DNA from: Entonaema liquescens
Taxonomy: Eukaryota > Ascomycota > Sordariomycetes > Xylariales > Xylariaceae
Reading direction: 5' to 3'
Length of the DNA stretch: 64,000 nt
Assembly: GCA_902805475.1 (NCBI GenBank)
Contig: CADCSX010000002.1
Span: 2,294,001 to 2,358,000, forward strand
Position numbers and translations under genes: made by a program. The notes under the pieces are model-generated. The model had not been told where the DNA came from. It did not search any database and worked only from the letters and a program-made list of their open reading frames with translations. Within the stretch, counting starts at the first letter, position 1. Each line of letters opens with the position of its first letter. This document shows, one piece after another, positions 1 to 11,335 of this stretch.

Positions 1-1
1 T

Positions 2-2427
2 AGCGCTGTTGTCTCTTCGGCGTCTTCCGGAAGTGCCTCTTCGAGCCTGATAATCGGAAGTAGCAGTACTATATCTACAGTGTATTCGTCGACCGTCTAT
101 ACTATCACATCCTGCGCACCAACTGTAACCGACTGTCCTGTTGGAAAGGTTACTACAGAGTCAATCTCAGTATCAACAACAGCATATCCTGTCAGTAGTC
201 AGCCAGAAGTATCCCAGTCTATTACATCCAGTACTCTTAGCGAGACTAGTACCGAGACGCAACTCAGCTCATCTGGAACTACATCGTCCGCGACCATCCC
301 ATCCGTAACTAGCTCATCTGCGAGCATCCCGAGTGGGTCAGTAGTATTGCCCACGACCGAATCAGGCGTTTCATACTTTACTTATCCAACCTCTGGGGGC
401 CCCTTATTTTCGCAGACACTACCGAGCACGTACAGCGTTAGCAGTGAAATCACTACTTCGGTATTATCAACGGTTTATTCGACGAATGTTGTTACTATCA
501 CCTCGTGTGCTGCCTCTGTGACAAACTGTCCGGTGGGCCAAGTCAGCACCGAGACGGTTTCCGCGTATACAACTATTTGCCCAGTGACCCAGACTATCCT
601 TGATGGCACAACTTATGGTATGGTGCAGGGGACCGAGGCTGCTTCTTTGCCGCCGTCATCATCATCGGGTTATCCGGCGAGTTCGTCAGGCTCAACACCA
701 GTCGAATCGGCGTCATCGTCCAGCCCCGGTAATTCCTATCCTACAAGCAGCGCAATGAGTTCGGCGACAATAAGTTCTCCGGTGCTCGGCTCTAGCAGTA
801 TCTATTCTACAGTTAGCTCTGAAGTCTCTGTTGGGTCTAGTTCTTCGATTTTCAGTTCTGGTATCATCCAAAGCTCGACAGCATCTGCTCCCGAGAGCAT
901 TTCGGACGCATCAACTCAGACCTATTCCGCCTCGTCCATTCCGGCTTCGAGCACTGAGACTAGGATGACTACCTCGACAGTCTACTCAACAAACATTTAC
1001 ACTATAACCTCCTGTGCGCCTGGAATTGCGAACTGTCCTGCTCAGTTGGGAAAAGTCACAACGGATCTCGTTTCGCTGTATACGACTGTATGTCCAGTTG
1101 CTGAGTCGCAGGCTACGATTGATGGGAGCTCTTCGGTGCTTCCAGTTGCTACACAGGCTTCAACACCAGCCCAGACAATCTCCTCATACGCTACCTTAAG
1201 CGACTCCACATTCGCGGGGGCTACTCCCAGTTCAGGCGTATCTGCTTCTGTCCAGTCAAGTGTCGGTCAGGATGTGCTGTCTTATTCAATGTCCACCGAA
1301 TCTGGACTTTTGGTTGAGTCGAGTACTGATCAGGCTGCGTCATCGTACGCAACGTCTGTGCAATCTGAGACACAACCTACATCATATACCACGTCGACTA
1401 TATACTCGACAAATGTTTACACCGTTACTTCTTGTGCCCCAGGCGTAACTAACTGCCCTGCGAAGGGCGCGGTGACAACGGAAATTGTTGCCGTATCTAC
1501 CACGGTCTGTCCTGTGGCGGACAATTCAAAAGACACACCGGGAGCTACTGCATCTGCCGTAGTATCGCAATACACAACCGCCGCCATCACGTTTAGTGAT
1601 ACCGTGAGTGGTTCAGTTATTGTAGTGACGACGACTGTTAGCTTCATTGATACACCTGCGCCTACTTCGAATTACCCAACTCAAGCGGATGGTACTGCAG
1701 GAACTGATGCGATCGCGTCGAGCTCGCCCGGCGTTTATCCCAATATGACCAAGCCAGGCACAACCGTCACACTCGGTAACTACTTCACGACTGTCATTGA
1801 GTACGATACGATCACACCCGGGGTCCCCGCTTCCGTGTCGTCTGGGCCTACCCCTACTAGCTACTACACAGCATCTCAAGCATCCGCGGATGTTCCGAGT
1901 TACCAGATGAGTGAAGCCTCTAGCACTGTAGGGACAGCTATCACCTCTGTTCCGGTTGCTGTCAGCCCAGCCTCAAGGTCAGTTTCTTTGTCTTGCTTTT
2001 ACTTAGCCATCTGCCCAATAATCATCCTGATTTTTTGGGAATTTATGAACTGATGGACATTCCTACTAGTTACCCCGTAGTATCTTCACAGGATGTACCT
2101 AAGAATCCGCCTGGCGAGTCCTCCGGTGATGACACAACAGTAACCTCTCCTACCACGGACACCAGCACTGTGTATCAGACGCGATCTCCTAAGCAGTCAG
2201 GCACGTGCGCGTGCGATCCCTCGACCGTATCTGTGACTATCACTCAAACAGTCGCACAAGTTACAGTGACAACTACAGCCGAGCCGTTTATCGCTACCAC
2301 TTATCCTATGAGTACTGTCCCTATTGGTACAGGTGGGACAACCGCCACTGGTTACCCGACGAACACACCGGCTGTACGAAGGTGGTTTAGGCGAGGCCAT
2401 GGATATGGGGGTGGACATGGCCACTAG
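2..2427 (+). CDS. Ser/Thr-rich repeat cell-wall/adhesin-like protein (5' end outside window)
   Basis: The reading frame is open from the first codon of the window, so the N-terminus and any signal peptide lie upstream. Exon 1 runs to 1977 and an intron at 1978-2069 (GTCAGT donor, CTGAT branch, CTACTAG acceptor) joins in phase to 2070-2427. The protein is mostly Ser/Thr/Pro/Val and has four copies of a Cys-containing module of about 40 residues. Each copy starts with T(I/V)YST, has TITSCAP..TNCP in the middle and ends TTVCPV (near 68-190, 467-586, 971-1102 and 1391-1518; in copy 1 the last Cys is replaced by Tyr). Such modules are common in heavily O-glycosylated fungal wall proteins. The C-terminus is not a GPI signal: it ends in a short basic Gly/His tail (RRWFRRGHGYGGGHGH). 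Role in adhesion or wall structure is inferred from composition only. Confidence 0.8.
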
Positions 2428-3548
2428 AGAGGTGCTAGGCTAGGTGGATGAAATAAGGACTTAGGTTGCATAGGTAGTTACTATTTCGGTGGTCTCATAC
2501 TATTAACTCAGGTGGCAGGCTCCACGGATAAAAGCTCTTGTATCGATCGTATGAATTTCTAGCTTCTGTTTATAAGAGGAATCTAGGAAAAAGATTCGAC
2601 TGACACTTTGCAAATATGATCTTTTTGCTGCGTGATTTTGTAAAGAAAGAAGCATATGTCTAAACAAGGATGATAGTGACGTTTTAAAGTATTAATATGA
2701 CCTATTTAGTAAGTGTGAACCGAGAGAGATAAAACCGTGGCACGGGTACTCCGACCCATGAAGCATGATGCTTGTTGGTCAAAGCGCCTTATTGGTTACG
2801 TGGAGTCGAAGTTCTGTATGTCTCATTCGCGCAAAGTTCTTAGGTGATACGACTACATCCTTTAGCTGTGTTCAAAACACGCAATATCAGACTGGATTTG
2901 GAAACATGATGACCAAAAATATCATCTTCATGCAGGTCTGACATCTACGTGCGAATAGCAATGGGTGGAATAATTAGAGTACTAGGATATGATTTTACTA
3001 AGTATTCTGTCAGTGGTCGTCCCTCATTTCTCCATCCGCCTTTCCGCGTACGCCCTCTTGAGGCTTAACCAGGTTATTCTCCCCTATCCCCCTTCCACTG
3101 CCGATAGCCGTAGGGCTGGTCATAATGCTTTCTCATATATCCCCCCCACGCCGACGCCGTACCCAATCGGTATATCCCGAACCTGAGACAATTCTATATA
3201 TATAAATATAAGAGCCGAAGAGAACAGCCGCTAGGAAGATGACGGTCAACAACCCTCGTCACGTACATGTGTAATCCACAAGCGTAATCTGACCGAACAC
3301 CAAACACCAGCTACACAAGCTAAGCCGTAAAAAGGTTCTGTAAGATCCTCGCGCCATGGCTCGAGTTTATATAGCACGCGGGCCCTAGTCGCAGCTTCGC
3401 TGCCATATCAAAATCGAATCCGGACAAAAAGGATTAACCGTAAATCGTTCTGGCGTCAACATTCACATATATATGCGCCACTAGCGCCAGCAGGTGTCTG
3501 ATCTAGAGTTCACTCTTACTCCCAATCCACATTCCCCGGACTATAGCT
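2428..3548. other. Intergenic spacer
   Basis: About 1.1 kb with no convincing gene. The open frame at 2989-3186 has no recognisable features. The right end should hold the promoter of the DUF7703-type gene; no diagnostic element stands out. Confidence 0.6.
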
Positions 3549-4691
3549 ATGTCTGGCGTTCGAAACATTACCGTTCCATGGGTGCCGCTGGACGAGTTCG
3601 ATTGGTCGTTCGCGCGCACCGGCCCGCTACCCTGGAACCTCACAGTCTGGTAAGTGACAGATCGAGTCCGGAGCTCACGTTATATATGCGCATGGCTTTT
3701 GGAATAACGGCTGACGGATCATAAAAGGTGTCTTCTCGCCGTCTTCACGTCTCTCCCGATATGGATGACCGTCGAACTTACCGCCTGGGTCCTCTATGCG
3801 TTCGAGCGGTGGAGCGGGATTTACTTCTGGTCCGTCCTGGCCACGACGTGGGGTCTGTCGATTCGCGCTATCGGTTTCCTCCTCAAGTTCTGCGTGCCGA
3901 AGGCGAACTGGATATTAACATACGTGCTAGCCGAAGTTGGTTGGGTTGTGATGGTAACTGGTTTTAGCATCGTTTTGTGGTCGAGACTGCACCTTGTGAT
4001 CCCGCAAAACACACGAATTCTTCGCATCGTACTCGTTATGATCATAGTCGACGGTTTTCTGTTCCACGTGCCGACCGTCGTGTTCCAGTACTTTGTATCG
4101 AACTCGGCGACGCACGTGAGGTACCTCCCGTATATGGATGTGATGGAGCGCGTTCAGGTCTTGGCCTTCTCCGTGCAAGAGACGATCATCTCGTCCGTCT
4201 ATATCTGGGGGACCCTGCAGATGCTCAAGCTATCACTTAACGCCAAGGCCAAGAACACTCTAGCGTTTCTTATAATCGTGCAGGTCGTCGTGGTGCTGGT
4301 CGACATACCTGTCATCGTGCTCGACTACTGCAACTACTTTACTCTCAAGGCCGTTATACACTCGTTCATATACGCCTTCAAGCTGCAGATAGAGTTCGTC
4401 GTCCTTAACGAATTCAAGCGCCTTGCCAACGGTGGGCTCACGGGTGGTAATGGGGCTCTCGGGGGAGAATCCGATGATTTTGCCCGGTTCAATGCTGGGC
4501 CTCTCAATATACCGAAAGGGAACAGCACCGGGGCGTACAATAACTCGGGCGTGTCGGTGGTTGTGTCGGCTGGTGGGCCGCCATCATCAAAGGCGAACCG
4601 GTCTGATACGTCTGGGGCACATGGTCAGCATGCAGAGCACCCCGATGCTCTCGAAGCCCAATACCTAGGGAGGTATGGTGTGGCCATGTGA
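3549..4691 (+). CDS. Seven-TM integral membrane protein, DUF7703-type
   Basis: Two exons, 3549-3649 and 3728-4691, with a 78-nt intron (GTAAGT donor, ATAAAAG acceptor), give 354 aa. Splicing at this point reads through Trp34 and adds a first membrane helix (WCLLAVFTSLPIWMTVE) ahead of a frame that alone would start at an internal Met. About seven hydrophobic helices follow, with the pattern FERWSGIYFWSVLATTWG and LGFLLKF-like residues that I associate with the fungal DUF7703 family. After the last helix comes a polar Gly/Ser-rich cytosolic tail of roughly 90 residues. An N-glycosylation site (NIT) near the start suggests an outside N-terminus. No enzymatic motif is visible and the family has no established function to my knowledge; a receptor-like or channel-like role would be speculation. 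Confidence 0.85.
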
Positions 4692-5026
4692 TTTTTAGGA
4701 AGTTCTGCAGTTACTTTAGATTCCTCAATATGATTATCCCAACTGTATCAGATATTGACTCTTTCCAGGCCGAGATAGTGAGCGAACCTAGACGTCCATC
4801 TCATGAGTAATTCCTTCGGGGCAAGAGAGGTTACCCAAGGCCAAAAATTAACTTGGTTTGCTCTACTACTCGGAGAGGTTTGTCACTGGAAATGTTGGTA
4901 AGATGTGCATCTTTAGCAAAAGGGTTTGCATCATTAGAACTCGCGCATTGTCTATGTGTCCTGTTGCCCGCCTTATTTCCGCTTTTCGTTGGCTCCATCC
5001 CTTACATCGATCGCTGTTCAGTTTAG

Positions 5027-5586
5027 TCAACTTTCACTCCTGATGGCTATGAAGATCGGCTCATGCATCAGCCCGAACTTGCTCCGTCCAAGGAAGCTCT
5101 GCGTGAGAAAGTCCGCGAGATCCTTGACGTGTCCTCTTCTGGCCCAGCTTTGAACATTCACCCAGACCAGAAGCGAGTAATACCTTTACAGAAGGGACCA
5201 TCTCGCGTGGAAAAAGACTTCGACATGGGAGGACTCCTGCAATGGCAGTTTGACCATCATCAAGGCCATGTTTATTCGTTCCAGGATACCGTGCGGTACG
5301 GCCCGCTGCAGAATAGGGGGGATTTGTGGGGAACGTGTGCGACATCATTGCCGGCCGAACACGACCGGATAGTGCCCTACATAACTTCAAGCTACTTGTT
5401 TTCTTTGGAAAAACTGATGATGTCGTTGTAGGAGAGGAGACGGTTGAGGATATTTTGAGGTTGTTGCCGTCAGGCCATTTGCAGGTTGAGTATCTGCCAG
5501 GAGGGCATGGGTTCCCATATCCGAACAGCGAGAAGACTACCCAGACGGTTCTTTCATTTTGGGGTTCCAAGCTTTCTGTATTGTAG
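5027..5586 (+). pseudogene. Alpha/beta-hydrolase C-terminal remnant with a frameshift
   Basis: Two overlapping frames (5063-5431 and 5326-5586) read as one C-terminal half of an alpha/beta-hydrolase. The first has the cap-like stretch FQDTVRYGPLQNRGDLWG. The second continues with VCDIIAG, then a strand LLVFFGKTDDVVV carrying the usual acid residue, then GGHGFPYPNSE with the catalytic His. The switch is a one-base loss at about 5327-5333, in a GGGGAA run. The N-terminal half with the GxSxG nucleophile is not found: upstream the frame is closed by TAG at 5024-5026, which could also be read as a splice acceptor (GTTTAG). From 4692 to 5026 I see no convincing coding sequence. Either a decayed gene or a truncated remnant whose last lesion is young; a consensus error is possible for the frameshift but not for the missing half. 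Confidence 0.6.
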
Positions 5587-6078
5587 ATGCGGTAGACTGG
5601 ACTCCGGAATAGGGTTATTCGGATTTGGGTTTGTGATATCAAAATAGGGATAGTATTCCCGACAAGAAGACTTGCGAAAAAAACGAAAAAGAAAAGGAAA
5701 TAAAATACATCGTACCGCAAGCGATTTGAAAACAGTTGAGTAACTATATTATCCTTGCTTTTGTATATTACCCCATGCCCATTTGAGGCGTATATTTACT
5801 TGGCGGTGACCTAGCATGGTATTAAACTTGTTCATCCCTCGCGCATCGTACATAAGAAAGCTATATTGCGTAATGCAAAAATTATACGGATTAGAAGCTG
5901 AGGAACCAATAAGAGGCACCGCGGGTACTTGCTTTGCTCGACCGCAAGTTTAAACCCACAAGCGCTTTGTCCTATAAAAGGGAGGGAGGTATCCTTCTTA
6001 TCAAATATTAAAGTATTATTCTGCTTATTCGAAGTAAATATATCCATCAACACCGATCCGAAGAATACCATACCCAAA
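5587..6078. other. Intergenic spacer, promoter side of the cupin-like gene
   Basis: About 490 bases with no gene of its own. A TATA-like run (CCTATAAAAGGG) lies at 5970-5982, about 100 bases upstream of the start codon at 6079, and is a plausible core promoter. The long minus-strand frame that spans 5061-5720 is a shadow. Confidence 0.45.
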
Positions 6079-6692
6079 ATGAAATATAAGCATTTAACTT
6101 CCCGTTTAGCGTTTGTGCTATTGTTGCGAGGTGTGTCGTCTTTGCATCTCAACGTAACGGCAATTGGGGCGAGGGACGGCTCTTCGACGCTCGAGTGTTG
6201 GCAAATGGACGTGCCGTTCGAAAGTTCCGCTGATCCTGGAACATCTGGAAGCCTTGTGACAACGTTGGGCAATGCCTCGACTGTGTCCTACTCTATCCTC
6301 CCGCCCCAGTACGATGGCGGCTTGCACAATGCGCCACATGCACAGTAAGTCCCCTCCCGCTCCAGAAGCTGCGTCATAGAGTCACCAATGCAAATTATTC
6401 AACTAGATGGGTTTCTTTCACCGCTGGATTGGCACATATTACGCTTCCCGATGATAGCAGTGCCGGCGCGCTTATAAATGGAGGACAATTTGGCCTCATT
6501 TTCGCCGCTGATACAGAGGATGTTAGCGAAAAGGGACACCGGACTCAGTATCCGGGAATTACTGAGTCAGTTGCACTCCAGATACCGACAAGCGACGGGA
6601 AAGTGCCTAAGCATAGCGTGCTGCATATGGGTCCATGCGATTCTAGCGAAGTTGCCGGAGTTCGTGAAGTTGGGCTAGCTCCAGCAAGTTGA
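6079..6692 (+). CDS. Small secreted cupin-like protein
   Basis: Two exons, 6079-6344 and 6407-6692, flank a 62-nt intron (GTAAGT donor, ACTAG acceptor); the product is 183 aa. The start ATG opens a signal peptide (MKYKHLTSRLAFVLLLRGVSS). The mature part has a Cys in STLECWQMDVP and a second in HMGPC that could pair. Its core GGLHNAPHAQWV..GLAHITLP resembles the first motif of a cupin/RmlC-like barrel, followed by IFAADT and GHRTQYPG. I recall fungal secreted proteins of this pattern, often annotated only as small secreted or cupin-like proteins. Metal ligands are not certain: one His in the GGLHNAP motif and one in GHRT are candidates. Secretion is well supported; the biochemical role is unknown. 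Confidence 0.75.
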
Positions 6693-7149
6693 ATCTTCAT
6701 TATGTAAAAATACTTCACGAAACTGACACGATACTATGATTGACGATCTTCTGGGGCTACTTACACGTCGCAACATTAATATTTAATAGCACGATCAGCT
6801 AGGTACTTGAAATATATTAGAAGCTGTTTCTGCGATAATTAGTACTTCACTATCTTCATTCTGCATACGCAACTCATAATAAGCTGCCGATAAGTTATAT
6901 GAGGGGGTATACGGCGGAAGAATGTACCTATATGAGGAATATCGGGCAGGATAGCAAAAGGAGTGATGGCTGCATTCCGATAGACAGCGGTCACTAAATG
7001 AGAGTTAATATATGTATATGAACATATAGAAACAGGTAGATATACGGAATCCTATCCATGATCCGATGAGGTGCTCGGGCAAACGTAGACTGCGGTTCAT
7101 TATAAAGCCGCTGATTACCTTTCCACCGTTTTAACCAGGAATACAGATA
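6693..7149. other. Intergenic spacer (convergent gene ends)
   Basis: About 460 bases between the 3' ends of the cupin-like gene and the MCT-type transporter. AT-leaning, no gene or repeat recognised. Confidence 0.6.
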
Positions 7150-8562
7150 TCATAGGCTACATTCCTCTTCACTTATTCGAGACAATCTTGTCCGCTTTTC
7201 TGTTCTACGTACTCGCCACAACTCGAGAAGGAAGAGACTGGCGACAATGTAGGATATTCCAGCGAATATTTGCGGATAGAGATAACCGCGTGCACCAAGT
7301 CCTGAGCGTCTTAACTCCAACGCTATTAGTTCGGCAACTGTACTAAAGCATCAGATATAATGGTATGTTAAACGCTTCGTCTCCATACTTACCGGCACTG
7401 GGAGGGACGACAAACAGCCACACAATGGACAAGAAAGCAGGAAGCTCCTTGAGTCCAACAATATCAGTCGATAACGGACCGATGACAGCCCAGAATACCC
7501 CCAGTATTGCTCCGCCGGTGATCGCAAATAGCACGAGCACGCCATATACCATAGCAGGAACCCAAAGGGCGAATACCAGCATACCACAAGTGACTGTGAG
7601 AATTCCTGCTATTTCCGCACGGCCATACTTGTCACTTAAGTATCCAATAGCCGGCCGTCCAACTGCTGCGCCCAAATTCAGCAACGCGGTAATGGTGGCT
7701 GCATCTTGGCCGGAGCAACCGATAGCCAAGGCATAATCAGATAGAGAAAACATTAGGGTTATATAGCCAAACATCATGGTAAAGCTCCACCCCAGTAAGA
7801 GAATGGGCTGGTAAGAGCGTAGAAGCCGAACGTTGAATACTTGTTGGTCCGGGTTGATTTCCTTATTGCGCGACCGGACTAACAAGGTTGCGGCAAAGTT
7901 TACGCAGAACACGATCACGGCCGTGATCCTGAATGACCAGGCGAGCCCCAGATTCTCAAGCATGGCCTGCGTAGCAAAGCAAATAGCCAGGCCACCAATC
8001 CCAGAACCAGCCGCGCAGACGCCGTTTGCAAAACTCCGCTTCTTTAAAAACCACTGCGGCATGACGGCCGTGGATGGGATGTAGATTAGGCCAATGGAGA
8101 CCCCGATGCACACGCCTTGCGAGAAGTAAAGGTGCCAGATCTTGGTGGAAAAAGATGCCCCGACGAACCCGACGGGGAAAAGAATCACGCCCAAGAACAT
8201 GGGTGCCCGGACGCCGTATAGGCGGGCTAGCAAGGTAGCTAGGGGTGCTGCTAGAAGGGCGAAGGCGAAGTTAAATCCGCCGATGAGCGCAAAGTCGTGA
8301 GCCGTTCCATTGGAGAATAGGTCGTGAGAAAGGTAATACGACAGATAGACGCCGTAGCTCTGAGGGACTCAACATCAGCGTCTATATTACTGGGTTAGGT
8401 ACCTAGGTAATTTCCTTTGAACCAACATACTGCCGCAACGCCCCAGGTAAAACCATTGATGAGAAACTGAGCCAGGACGATAACCCAACCATAGCCTCCG
8501 TCCGGTGGTGGTCTCACTATGCTTTCTGAGTTTGCCAAGACCCTACTAGGGGACGAAGACAT
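7150..8562 (-). CDS. MFS transporter, monocarboxylate-permease (MCT/MCH) type
   Basis: Three exons on the minus strand: 8562-8431, 8359-7393 and 7337-7150, with introns of 71 and 55 nt; total 428 aa. Exon 1 encodes a short cytosolic start and PPPDGGYGWVIVLAQF, the PDGGYGWV signature of the monocarboxylate-transporter branch of the MFS. Exon 2 continues with SYGVYLSYYLSHDL and carries most of the helices, including GRPAIGYLSDKYGR between TM8 and TM9. Exon 3 restores the last helix (YLYPQIFAGISYIVASLFLLEL); without this splice the frame ends in a nonsense tail. The length fits the family. Fungal relatives move monocarboxylates, riboflavin or unknown compounds, so the substrate cannot be told. 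Transcribed in the same direction as the monooxygenase 0.5 kb upstream. Confidence 0.9.
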
Positions 8563-9090
8563 GGCGGTTGTCGCGTACCCGATATAAGGTGAACTGTTTC
8601 TGGGTTGGGATATATGTAGAACGAAGTGTGTAAGCTTATAAGAAGTTGGCGTCTGGGAAGAGGTTATGAGCTTGGTTGTGGGTCCGAGGGGTAGGCAGAC
8701 TTATATAAGTAAGGGAATTAAGTTAGATCGCTCTTTGTGAACGACTCGATTCTTACGTTTGATGGTATTACTAAGCTAATAGTTATATTACTTTATAACT
8801 GGGAAAGGATATGCATCCAAGATGGATGGAGTGGATACAAGTATAGGTAGGTAGGTATTATGCATTGTGTAGCACAGCGATGACGGCTCCGGGGAAGCCG
8901 TACCTTATACAGGACTGTGCGTGAAGACTTGAATATACATCTTTCTTTAAACTACTTACCTATATACACCTTACGAAACATCTTCTTTCTAGGCTCGTAA
9001 GGTCTTCAATAACTATTTGGTGGATTATACGATGCTACTGTTTTACTTTGATATGACATTCCTAGAGGTATAGTTGGTCTGCTATGCTAT
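8563..9090. other. Intergenic spacer, promoter side of the MCT-type transporter
   Basis: About 530 bases between the transporter start and the 3' end of the monooxygenase. A TATAAG-like element lies at 8637-8642 on the shared spacer. No gene recognised. Confidence 0.5.
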
Positions 9091-10816
9091 CTAGACACCC
9101 CGAATGCTCCAATCGGACCACCGCACCGGCCATACGCACCGGCTGAGCCAGAATGAGAATTGGGTACCGGGCCACACGAGAGTGTTCTTTCCCGTATTCT
9201 TGTTAATGTACCAAGTACTAACTCGGCTTGTGTAGACCAGGCCCTGCATATCCCGCTGGATCTTGACGTTGAATTCAGCTTCTGCCTTAGATGTCGGCAT
9301 TATGGCTAGTGGTTGACTTCTGTCCCCTTTGGCCTGTGCCCATGCACCACGTAGGAGTCGAGTTATATATACAATGGAACATTCGATCCCGTGTAAAGTC
9401 GAATTGCCCGAGGGCAGCGTGTTTGGTCCGGCTAGCATGAAGAAGTTAGGGAAACCGCTTACTGACACGCTGTATAACTAAGTCAGTCTCTAGGACCATG
9501 GATGTGGTAACGATGTCTTACCCCATATATGCTTCTGAGCCCCCTCTCGATTCCCACAATGTCAAGAGATCCTTCCCGTTAATACCAGTGACCTTCATCG
9601 GTATTAAGAGGTCCTGGGTTTTGAAGCCGTTGGCAAGAATAACCAGGTCGACTTCATGTCTATTGCCTGCCTTGTCGACAATGATTCTCCTGTCTGGTCT
9701 CTCGATGGCACTGACCCCGTCGCATTGAACCAATGTAAAATTTTCGTAGTTGGTGATATTGAGATAGCCATGGTCCAGTACTGATCGCTTCGCACCAAGA
9801 TCGTACTCTGGTATTAAGATATCATGAAATTTAGGGTTAGCTACAGACTTCATATAGGATATAATGGCATCGGAGGCGGCTTGTCGAGCTTTGGCACCGG
9901 CTCTTGTATTACGCATGGCAACAAACCCCTTGTCGAGCTGATATGCTGTCCAGAGACGTCGAATATACATGGCGAACGGGATATATCTGAGGCACCTGAA
10001 CGATTGGTCAGACAGAGACAAGGGAGAAAGTCTGAACAGTACGCCATACCACTTTGTAAAACCGGATATCTTGTAATTCGGCTTTGGAGCGACCCATTGC
10101 GCACTCCTGGCTATTTGAATCAGACTTTTTGGATGTCGCTCAGTAAGTATCCAGGGAATCACCTGGTTAGCTGAGCACCCGTTGCCGAGGACCATAATCC
10201 TCTTGCCGTCGAAGTCAACCTCGCGCCATTGACTGGTATGAAAACACTGGCCGCCAAAATTTTGAAGCACGGGCAGATCGTCCAGTCCATTGGGGATGTT
10301 GAGGACTCCCATTGCGGTAATAACATAACGGGCTTCTATGGAATACGATTTATCGTGGATCAGATCGTTGAAGAGCAAAGTCCAAGTCGCATCTTGGTCC
10401 GACCAAGAGATGGAGGTGCATTCTTGTCGAAGATGAATGTGAGGCTCGAGTTCGAAGTGGCTCGCACAGCGGTGGATGTAGCCTAGTATTTCTGGCTGGG
10501 AGGCATATTTTTCACTCCAGTCAGGGCTTTGGAAGAAGGAATAGGAGTAAAACTTAGAAGAGAGTAGGTTGGGTAAGTAATCTTGATGTTTTAGGCACTA
10601 GAAGCAGCATCAAATAGAACGCAGACGCACCTCAGACGCAACATCGCAGCTTAGATTAGGGTAGATATTCTGTGACCAGGTACCACCAATGTCATCCGAC
10701 TTTTCGAAAAGCTCAAAGTTGTTATGGTTTAAAAGACGTTTTAGCTGAACAGCCATGCCGATGCCAGACAAGCCGGCACCAATTATGACAACTTTGTCGG
10801 CGGCCTGCATGTCCAT
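9091..10816 (-). CDS. Flavin-dependent monooxygenase, Baeyer-Villiger type
   Basis: Three minus-strand exons, 10816-10631, 10552-9522 and 9469-9091 (introns of 78 and 52 nt), give 531 aa. Near the N-terminus is the FAD-binding VVIIGAGLSGIGMAV, then GGTWSQNIYPNLSCD, matching the Baeyer-Villiger GGxWxxxxYPxxxxD element. The class fingerprint FxGxxxHxxxW is present as FGGQCFHTSQW, directly before a second Rossmann site (IMVLGNGCSA, for NADPH). The last exon carries GFPNFFMLAGPNT. These motifs place it with type I Baeyer-Villiger monooxygenases, which insert oxygen next to a carbonyl using NADPH and O2. The substrate is unknown. The start is the ATG at 10816; the frame is closed a short way upstream and a second ATG at 10810 is possible. 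It lies head to head with arsM. Confidence 0.9.
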
Positions 10817-11335
10817 ATCAGAAGGATTCCGAAGAAGAAAAGAATGATATTCTACAGATGATATCACTTAACATTCTTGAGGCTCCCAAGTCAACTCTTT
10901 TGGTACCTCCTTCATAGATGTCTTGTTATACATCTATCGCAGGTATCTCTGTACACATGCAGGGTTCTGAGCCATGACCTGGTAAGGAATTAAGGGCAGC
11001 CAATCATCGACGCCCAGTGAGTCACCGTACAGCTTTTATGACCTGGGCTTCTGAAATCGAATGCAACATGCATAATAAAGAGCAACACAGTGTTGAAACA
11101 CTATAGGGAGAAGGTAATAACAGATGGCATCGTTGCGTAAGAGTAGTCCTATTGTGAAGGGTAAGGAAGTGCATAGATATCTGAGGTGTGTCAGGTAGTT
11201 TAAGGGGTTGGCGATTGAACTACCTGGGGGAGCGATGGCCTGTCTCATAAGAAGGGATCTCCTTTAATCAAGTGGGAGCTTCTCTTTCATACCTACTAGC
11301 TTTGAATCAAGATACGGTCGACGTTCTTTGAAAAG
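10817..11335. promoter_or_regulatory. Divergent promoter region between the monooxygenase and arsM
   Basis: 519 bases separate the two start codons, so the genes must share or abut their upstream control regions. I see no repeated element clear enough to name as an operator. The small open frame at 11036-11248 (minus) has no protein-like features. Confidence 0.45.

Noticed and set aside
2989..3186. 65-codon frame upstream of the DUF7703-type gene
   Set aside because: No features, and the real first exon is at 3549.
5061..5720. 219-codon minus-strand frame
   Set aside because: It lies opposite the hydrolase remnant and reads as random, basic, Ser/Pro-rich sequence.
5832..6272. 146-codon minus-strand frame
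   Set aside because: Opposite the cupin-like gene and its promoter, with no protein features.
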